A stretch of DNA of 64,000 nt from an uncultured Rhizobium sp. Lineage in GTDB: Bacteria > Pseudomonadota > Alphaproteobacteria > Rhizobiales > Rhizobiaceae. Below the pieces are notes generated by a model. It made no database searches. It was given only the letters and a program-made list of their open reading frames with translations, and was not told the DNA's origin. The translations under genes were made by a program, and so were the position numbers. Shown here piece after piece: positions 58,771-64,000 of the stretch (the stretch's first letter is position 1; the number at the start of each line of letters is the position of its first letter). Location of the stretch: positions 44,361 through 108,360 of the forward strand of contig CAMFHE010000015.1 of NCBI GenBank assembly GCA_945952045.1, read 5' to 3'.

Positions 58771-60371
58771 GCGAAAACCCCGTGCATGAACCAGCGCGGC
58801 GGCGGCGTCTCGCCATACAGTCCCTCGCGAAACAGCCAGTAGCGACGGCCGGCCTCGTCCTCGATGCGGAAATAATCGCGCGGCGGGGCGTCTTCGCCAT
58901 CGACCCACCATTCGGCACCGATGCGCTCCGGCCCCTCGGCCCGGCGCACCTGATGCTGGGTTCGCCGCCAGCGGAAGAAGATCGGCGGACCCTCCGGCAC
59001 CGGCGCCATGACTTCCATCAGTTCCGGCCGGGCAAACAGCCGGAAGGGACGCTCCAGCCGCAACGGCGCATTGCCTTGCGAAACCGCCTGCGCCACGCCC
59101 GCCTGAAAGGCCGGTCGCAACAGGCCGGCGCGTTCGGGCAGATGGCTTTCGCGCGCTCCCGGCAGCAGCAGGCAGTCCGCGCCAAAACGGGCGACGGCCT
59201 GGTCGATAAAGGCGTCGAGGCTGGCGGCGGTATCGCCGGCGCCTGCAAAATCCTGCTGCGTGCCGGCAAAGGCATCGGCATGCAGCACGTTGAGCCGCAG
59301 CATTTCGAAACCGAAGCCGGCATCGAGATCGTCATGCACAGCCTGAAACCGCTCGGCAAACAGCGCCGCGATGCGCTTTGGCTCGCGCAAGGGCGAGGAG
59401 GCCCCGGCATGCAGTCGGAAAACCTGGCTATCGACCCGGAAGAGCAGAAGCTCGAACAACCGGCCGCCCAACCCATGTGCCTCCAGTTGCGGCTTCAATG
59501 CAACGGCAAGCCTTTCCGACAGCGCCATCAGATCCTCTTCGCCGGTGACCGGCTCGGCGAGCTTGCGCTCGACCGACAGGCGGGCCAGCGGCCGGCGTGG
59601 CGAGATCGGCTCCTCCTCATGGCCGAGCGCCTGGTCGAGGCGCAACACCACCTCCGGGCCGAAACGGCGCGTCAACGGCGCGCGCGGCAAGGCCAGGAGA
59701 TCGCCGACCTGCCGCAGGCCGAGCCGGGCAAGCCGCGCCACGGTTTCAGGCGGCAGCCGCAGGGCGTCGAGCGGTAGCGGCGTCAGCGCTGTCTCGGCTT
59801 CCTCCTCGCCGATCACTCCGCCGCCCCCATGGCGGGCAATGGCGGAAGACAGGCCGGGCGAGGCGGCGATGGCGCCGCGCGCATCGAGCCCGAATTGCAT
59901 CAGGCGGGAAAGCACATCCTTCAGCAACGCTTCCTCGCCGCCGAACAGATGGGCGCAACCGGTAATGTCGAGGAACAACCCGTCGCGGCCGTCGATCGCC
60001 ACCAGCGGCGTATAGCGGTCGCACCAGTCGGCGATGGCGGCAAGAAAGCGCGCATCCGCCGCCTCGTCGGCCATGACCGCATCGAGCGGCGGGCAGATCG
60101 CTTTCGCCTCGGCCAGCCCTTGCATGGGTTTCAGGCCGAGCGCCTCCGCCACTTCGTCCAGCGCCGTCAGCCGCATGGCGTTCTGCACCCGGCCGGCGCA
60201 GACGAGCGGCGGCGTTTCAGGACGCCCGGTCGAACGCCACAACATGCCCCAGCGGCTGCGCGCGATCCGGTCGGTCGGCAGATGCGGAAAATGCAGCGAC
60301 AGGATGCGCTGCTGTCCCTGGCGGAAGAGCGGCAGGGCGGAAGACATCAGCGGGTCGAAACTGGCGAGCAT
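58767..60371 (-). CDS. imuB: ImuB, inactive Y-family polymerase-like mutasome subunit
   Basis: 534 residues. Y-family (DinB-like) fold: the N-terminus reads [12 protein letters not shown] where active enzymes have a DMDxFF/YA motif, so the first catalytic carboxylate is absent as in known ImuB proteins. [23 protein letters not shown], the little-finger region and an extended C-terminus are visible. It bridges the beta clamp, ImuA and DnaE2. The ATG at 60371 follows GGAGTGG; 60347 is an alternative. It overlaps imuA by 131-155 bases. Confidence 0.92.
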   Translation of the reverse strand: MLASFDPLMSSALPLFRQGQQRILSLHFPHLPTDRIARSRWGMLWRSTGRPETPPLVCAGRVQNAMRLTALDEVAEALGLKPMQGLAEAKAICPPLDAVMADEAADARFLAAIADWCDRYTPLVAIDGRDGLFLDITGCAHLFGGEEALLKDVLSRLMQFGLDARGAIAASPGLSSAIARHGGGGVIGEEEAETALTPLPLDALRLPPETVARLARLGLRQVGDLLALPRAPLTRRFGPEVVLRLDQALGHEEEPISPRRPLARLSVERKLAEPVTGEEDLMALSERLAVALKPQLEAHGLGGRLFELLLFRVDSQVFRLHAGASSPLREPKRIAALFAERFQAVHDDLDAGFGFEMLRLNVLHADAFAGTQQDFAGAGDTAASLDAFIDQAVARFGADCLLLPGARESHLPERAGLLRPAFQAGVAQAVSQGNAPLRLERPFRLFARPELMEVMAPVPEGPPIFFRWRRTQHQVRRAEGPERIGAEWWVDGEDAPPRDYFRIEDEAGRRYWLFREGLYGETPPPRWFMHGVFA

Positions 60372-61185
60372 GGGGGTTCCACTCCAGAAAGAAATCGGTG
60401 AGGACGGGGAGGCGGCTTTTTTCGACGGTGAGCTGGAAGCGCGGATGACCGAGGCTGCCGGACAAGGGCTTGCCATCACTCAAAAAACGCAGGGAGGCCG
60501 GGGCAGGGCGGATATGCAGGCGAAGCGCTGCACTGCTCGCCTCCTCATCGCCCGCCTGGCGCAAAACGAAGACCGGCCGGCCGACGGCGCGCGCCTTAAG
60601 GCTGAGCCTGCGGCTTTCGGTGAGGCCGAAACGGGCGGGATTGCCGCGCACTTCCAGAAGCACGGCCGCGAAGGCGCGGCTGGCGAGCGCCGCTTCGGCC
60701 AGCCACAGCGCCTCGTCGATCTTTTTTGGCGCGGCATAGAGCAAACGACCGGGGGGCAGGCCGTGATCGGCCAGGCCTTCGATATGCGGCAGGCCGGTTT
60801 CCATCGCGACGACCGACTCGCCGATCCACAGGCAAAGCCGGCGGCTCTGTTCGTCCATGGTCAGGCTGGCGCACAGGGCCAGGGCAAAACCGCTGACGGC
60901 GCCGGCATCGCGCAATTCGTGGCCCCGCAGTTCCACCATGGCATCGAGTGGCAACCCGCCCTGCAGGACTTCGTCCAGGGCCTGATGGCCGAAAGGCAGC
61001 AGGCGAGGGGCCGTTTCCGGCCCGGCGCCAAAAAGGACCGGCGTCTTTCCCGGCACACGGTTCGTCGGGGCCCCCGATGTCTGGCCGACCGGCATATCCA
61101 TCCGGTCCGGCGCGCGGCCCTCCAATCGGGCAATGGTCTGGCGCAGGGCGCAAAGCGTCTCCCGCGCCATGGCGTCCCCAGCCAT
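60217..61185 (-). CDS. imuA: ImuA, RecA-related mutasome protein
   Basis: 322 residues, SulA/RecA-like damage-inducible protein. Typical pieces: FGHQALDEVLQGGLPLDAMVELRG near 66, GFALALCASL, LCLWIGESVVAMETGLPHIEGL and the C-terminal VVAFDRAS. No Walker A is intact. First gene of imuA-imuB-dnaE2. The ATG at 61185 has GGAG 8 bases upstream. A perfect GTTC-N7-GTTC SOS box lies 66 bases before it. Confidence 0.92.
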   Translation of the reverse strand: MAGDAMARETLCALRQTIARLEGRAPDRMDMPVGQTSGAPTNRVPGKTPVLFGAGPETAPRLLPFGHQALDEVLQGGLPLDAMVELRGHELRDAGAVSGFALALCASLTMDEQSRRLCLWIGESVVAMETGLPHIEGLADHGLPPGRLLYAAPKKIDEALWLAEAALASRAFAAVLLEVRGNPARFGLTESRRLSLKARAVGRPVFVLRQAGDEEASSAALRLHIRPAPASLRFLSDGKPLSGSLGHPRFQLTVEKSRLPVLTDFFLEWNPHARQFRPADVFRPAALPPGTAAHPVAAFSASADRPDRAQPLGHVVAFDRAS

Positions 61186-61250
61186 GAGCGTGCTCCGATC
61201 TCGTTTTTTCCAAAAGACAAGAGAAGGGGCATCCTATAGGGCGACCCAAT

Positions 61251-61265
61251 GTTCTCTTTCTGTTC
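61251..61265. promoter_or_regulatory. LexA (SOS) box upstream of imuA
   Basis: GTTC at 61251-61254, 7 bases, GTTC at 61262-61265, exactly the alphaproteobacterial LexA operator. Confidence 0.85.
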
Positions 61266-61417
61266 TTATGGATTCCAGAGGCTCGCCGGAGAGTCAACTC
61301 CCTTTTATGTGAATTTATTCCTGTCCGGATTTCTCCACTCGAAAATCGTAAGCGACCGGCCTACACTGTTTTTGCTTTTCCCCAGATCGCGAAAGCGCTC
61401 TATCTCTTTGTTTTGCC

Positions 61418-61461
61418 GCATATCCGGGCGGAAAACCGTTTCACACTTTTCCCGGAAATGC
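61418..61461. repeat. 44-base intergenic palindromic element, copy D
   Basis: Starts GCATATCCGGG, core CGGAAAACCG, then CACTTTTCC, ends CCGGAAATGC. It lies 31 bases before the zincin-like gene, in the imuA divergent gap. Confidence 0.8.
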
Positions 61462-61492
61462 TCTATATGGGGTCAGCGTACAAGGAGTAGAC

Positions 61493-61954
61493 ATGGCCCG
61501 CATCGACCAGACCGAAGATTGGCGCGAACGCCACGCGCCGACGATCAGCACCTTCGAGTCGCTGGCGATCGAAGCCTATGGCAACCTGCCGGAAGATTTC
61601 AGGGCGCTGACGCGCGACCTCATCATCGAGATCTCCGATTTCCCCACCGACGACGTTTTCGAGGACATGGCGCTGGAAACGCCCTTCGATCTGCTCGGCC
61701 TGTTCGAGGGACGCGGGATTTCAGAGCGTTTCACGCTGGAAACCGGGCAGATGCCGAACCGCATCACCCTCTATCGCCGCCCGATCATCGACTACTGGGC
61801 CGAGAACGAGGAAACGCTGGGCGACATCATCACCCATGTGCTGATCCATGAAATCGGCCATCATTTCGGCCTCAGCGACGACGACATGGAGCGCATCGAG
61901 GAAAGCGCCGAACAGGCGGCCGAAAGCCGGGAGAGCATAACCCGACCGGAGTGA
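61493..61954 (+). CDS. Zincin-like metallopeptidase family protein
   Basis: 153 residues. HEIGHHFGLSDDD (about 121-133) is an HExxHxxGxxD zinc site of the PF06262 minimal zincin family. Small, soluble, no signal peptide. AAGGAG precedes the ATG. Biological substrate unknown. Confidence 0.88.
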   Translation: MARIDQTEDWRERHAPTISTFESLAIEAYGNLPEDFRALTRDLIIEISDFPTDDVFEDMALETPFDLLGLFEGRGISERFTLETGQMPNRITLYRRPIIDYWAENEETLGDIITHVLIHEIGHHFGLSDDDMERIEESAEQAAESRESITRPE

Positions 61955-62063
61955 AACGCGGATCGATAAGATTATGCTTCAAATCGAACCCAGAGGCTGA
62001 TTTCAATTTCGGCGATCCTCGACCCAAAGGCCGAGGATCAGGCAATTCTTGCCGATATGAAGC

Positions 62064-62270
62064 TTATTGCTCGGTCAGCTTTTTGCTCGGATCGTAGTCC
62101 TTGCCATGCACCGTCTTGGTGACGGCCTGGCCGCACATGACCTGGCTGGTCGTGGTGTTGTAGGTCAGCGACGGCGAGCCATGCAGTTCCCAGCCATCGT
62201 TCAGCGCCGCCGTCACCCGGTGGCAGAAGGCGGCGTCGTCGGGGCCGGTGAGAAAACGATAGAGTTTCAC
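62064..62270 (-). CDS. DUF1737 domain protein
   Basis: 68 residues: MKLYRFLTGPDDAAFCHRV, ALNDGWELHGSPSLTY and a CGQAVTK segment match the small DUF1737 family. Function unknown. Its ATG overlaps the stop of the CoA-ester lyase (ATGA), so the two genes are coupled. Confidence 0.85.
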   Translation of the reverse strand: MKLYRFLTGPDDAAFCHRVTAALNDGWELHGSPSLTYNTTTSQVMCGQAVTKTVHGKDYDPSKKLTEQ

Positions 62271-63178
62271 GCAATATCCTTTCGTGCAGAAATCCGACGC
62301 ACTTTTTGCATCAAGCGCTCGGCCTGTTCAAGATGAAGGCGCTCTACCATGCGCCCGCCGATCTCGATGACGTTGAGCGTTTCGGCCTCCGGCGCGGCGA
62401 AGCCGGCGAGGATCGCTTCCGCTTCGGCAATTTCGGCTTCGCCCGGCGCAAAATGGCGGTTGGCGGCATCGATCTGGGCGGGATGGATCAGCATCTTGCC
62501 ATCGAAACCCATGGCGCGGCCTTGTGCGCATTCCTGCGCAAACCCGTCCCCGTCGCGAAAATCGTTGAAGACGCTGTCGACGACATCGAGGCCGAAGGCG
62601 CGGGCGGCAAGCACCACCTGCATCAGCCACGGCACGAGATAGGCGCGGCCCGGCTGCGGCAGCACGCTGGTCTCCTTGCGCAGATCGTTGAGGCCGACGA
62701 CCAGCGCATCGAGGCGGGCGCCCTGGCCCTGTCGCGCGGCGGCAATCGCGCCGATCTCCAGCACCGCCCGCGGCGTCTCCACCATCGCCCAGACCCGCAA
62801 GCCCTGCGGCGCCCGCGCCTTGTCGAGGCGGGCGCAGATATCGACAATATCGGCCGGCGTCGTCACCTTGGGCACCAGCACCGCATCGGGATTGAGCGCC
62901 AGCACCGTGTCGAGATCGGCATCGGCATCGCCCGTGTCGAGGGCATTGATGCGCACGATCCGCTCGCGGTCGCGCAAGGGCGTTTCGGTGAAGAAGCGCT
63001 TCAGATTGTCGCGCGCCTCGGCCTTGCGGGCGGGCGCGACGGAATCCTCAAGGTCGAAGATCACCCCGTCGCAATCCAGCGCATGCGCCTTTTGCAGGGC
63101 GCGATCGTTGATCGCCGGCACGCTGAGCAGCGAGCGGCGCAGGCGGGCAGGGGAGGAAGGGGGAACTGGCGCGGTCAT
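62267..63178 (-). CDS. CoA ester lyase (HpcH/HpaI, CitE family)
   Basis: 303 residues, TIM-barrel Mg-dependent lyase. RRSLLSVPAINDRAL at the start, DGVIFDLEDSVAP near 38 (metal/acyl site), VPKVTTPAD, the Glu of MVETPRAVLEIGAI and GFDGKMLIHPAQI near 235 are present. Relatives act on citryl-CoA, malyl-CoA or beta-methylmalyl-CoA; no citrate lyase alpha or gamma subunits are nearby, so a malyl-CoA-type activity is more likely. Confidence 0.88.
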   Translation of the reverse strand: MTAPVPPSSPARLRRSLLSVPAINDRALQKAHALDCDGVIFDLEDSVAPARKAEARDNLKRFFTETPLRDRERIVRINALDTGDADADLDTVLALNPDAVLVPKVTTPADIVDICARLDKARAPQGLRVWAMVETPRAVLEIGAIAAARQGQGARLDALVVGLNDLRKETSVLPQPGRAYLVPWLMQVVLAARAFGLDVVDSVFNDFRDGDGFAQECAQGRAMGFDGKMLIHPAQIDAANRHFAPGEAEIAEAEAILAGFAAPEAETLNVIEIGGRMVERLHLEQAERLMQKVRRISARKDIA

Positions 63179-63264
63179 GCGACCTTTTGTGCCAAGCTTT
63201 TTAATGCCCCGCAAGACAACAAAATGCCATGCTGCTCTTGCACAAGGCTGAAACAGGGACCACA

Positions 63265-63279
63265 TTCTACGGTGTAGAA
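63265..63279. other. 15-bp palindrome upstream of small membrane gene
   Basis: TTCTAC-GGT-GTAGAA immediately before the ribosome binding region of the 63293 gene; candidate operator or leader hairpin. Confidence 0.4.
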
Positions 63280-63292
63280 AGGCTTGAAAATC

Positions 63293-63520
63293 ATGCACAA
63301 CCTCCGTTCGATCGTTTATGCCCTCGGTGCCGTCGCGATTGTGTGCTCTCTCGCAGTCTTCACGATTTCGGCGACCCTTGTCCTCGCAGCCGTCCTGGCC
63401 GGCATCACCGTGGCGCGTAGCCTGTCGGTGAAGCTGAAGCCGGTGCCCGTGCGCGCACGCAAGGCAAACGAACCGCGCCGCGTCTGGAACGACGGCCGCG
63501 GCACGATCATCGACATGTAA
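63293..63520 (+). CDS. Small membrane protein of unknown function
   Basis: 75 residues. One or two hydrophobic segments (about 5-40, VYALGAVAIVCSLAVFTI and VLAAVLAGITVA) and a basic, soluble tail ending GRGTIIDM. The ATG at 63293 is preferred with GAAAGG about 10 bases upstream; a TTG at 63284 is possible. No family recognised. Confidence 0.6.
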   Translation: MHNLRSIVYALGAVAIVCSLAVFTISATLVLAAVLAGITVARSLSVKLKPVPVRARKANEPRRVWNDGRGTIIDM

Positions 63521-63643
63521 GCACCGGCCTCGGCTGTTTCCGGCTCTGGCTTTCGCTGATAAGGGCGAGGCCAGAATTTGCTTCATTTCCTGGCGGATTT
63601 GGGCTATGGGGCAGGAAATTTCATGACACGAAGGCCAAGCTCC

Positions 63644-64000
63644 ATGGACAAGTTCGTCAAGCTCACCGGCGTCGCCGCGCCGCTTCCGGTCGTCAACATC
63701 GACACCGACATGATCATTCCGAAGGACTACCTGAAGACGATCAAGCGCACCGGTCTCGGCGCCGGCCTGTTCGCCGAAGCCCGCTTCAACGAAGACGGCA
63801 CGCCGAACCCGGATTTCGTGCTCAACAAGCCCGCTTACCAGAACGCCCAGATCCTCGTCGCCGGCGACAATTTCGGCTGCGGCTCCTCGCGTGAGCATGC
63901 CCCCTGGGCGCTGCTCGATTTCGGCATCCGTTGCGTGATCTCCACCAGCTTCGCCGACATCTTCTACAACAACTGTTTCAAGAACGGCATCCTGCCGATC
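63644..64000 (+). CDS. leuD: 3-isopropylmalate dehydratase small subunit (5' part)
   Basis: 119 codons visible before the window edge. Begins [22 protein letters not shown]; the swivel-domain motif [17 protein letters not shown] and [16 protein letters not shown] identify LeuD. It forms the heterodimer with LeuC for leucine synthesis. AAGG precedes the ATG. Confidence 0.96.
   Translation, partial: MDKFVKLTGVAAPLPVVNIDTDMIIPKDYLKTIKRTGLGAGLFAEARFNEDGTPNPDFVLNKPAYQNAQILVAGDNFGCGSSREHAPWALLDFGIRCVISTSFADIFYNNCFKNGILPI

Overview
The window is a contiguous piece of core chromosome from an alphaproteobacterium, almost certainly a member of the Rhizobiaceae (Rhizobium/Agrobacterium/Sinorhizobium relatives). 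The evidence is the high GC content, a 2833-residue cyclic beta-1,2-glucan synthase (NdvB/ChvB), the phbA-phbB/phaR polyhydroxybutyrate locus, a pit operon preceded by a DUF47 gene, an imuA-imuB-dnaE2 mutasome behind a GTTC-N7-GTTC LexA box, an Irr-type iron box, a CtrA-type box and dispersed 44-base palindromic elements like the rhizobial intergenic mosaic elements. I see no insertion sequence, prophage, CRISPR array, rRNA or toxin-antitoxin pair, so this is housekeeping chromosome and not an island.

Layout. 1-10 kb: 3'-truncated SUV3-like helicase, small envelope proteins, PHB synthesis genes (phbB, phbA) divergent from their regulator phaR, an aldo/keto reductase, an L,D-transpeptidase and the response regulator CenR with a cyclic-nucleotide-binding protein. 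10-22 kb: xthA, lolA, ftsK, glnK-amtB behind a sigma-54 promoter, tesB divergent from a UbiH/COQ6 hydroxylase, Trm112/Lon-domain/YbbN proteins, a prolyl-tRNA editing protein and two tandem tRNA-Gly(GCC) genes. 22-29 kb: phosphate genes (DUF47-pit and a Na/Pi cotransporter, each with a Pho box) flanking an MHYT-PAS-PAS-GGDEF-EAL protein. 29.5-38 kb: ndvB. 38-45 kb: a polar amino-acid ABC operon ending in an M20 amidohydrolase, divergent from a TetR regulator and an aminotransferase, probably one catabolic module. 45-54 kb: small membrane proteins, leuC, rsfS, rlmH, an EnvC-like protein, ctpA, a divergent polysaccharide deacetylase, rppH, and an AraC gene overlapping a VOC gene tail to tail. 54-64 kb: bfd-bfr with an Irr-type box, dnaE2-imuB-imuA, a zincin-like protein, a CoA-ester lyase/DUF1737 pair, a small membrane protein and the start of leuD.

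Regulation is unusually readable. Sites matching known alphaproteobacterial regulators sit in front of the expected genes: sigma-54 before glnK-amtB, two Pho boxes before phosphate transport genes, CtrA before ftsK, LexA before imuA, Irr before bfd-bfr, and a candidate TetR operator in the ABC/TetR intergenic region. I found four short genes under 60 codons (DUF3309, DUF1328 and two small hydrophobic proteins) and two less certain short frames translationally coupled to their downstream genes. I did not find a clearly new multi-gene system. The best candidates for undescribed biology are the transport/M20/aminotransferase module, the phosphate/c-di-GMP neighbourhood and the short coupled frames.
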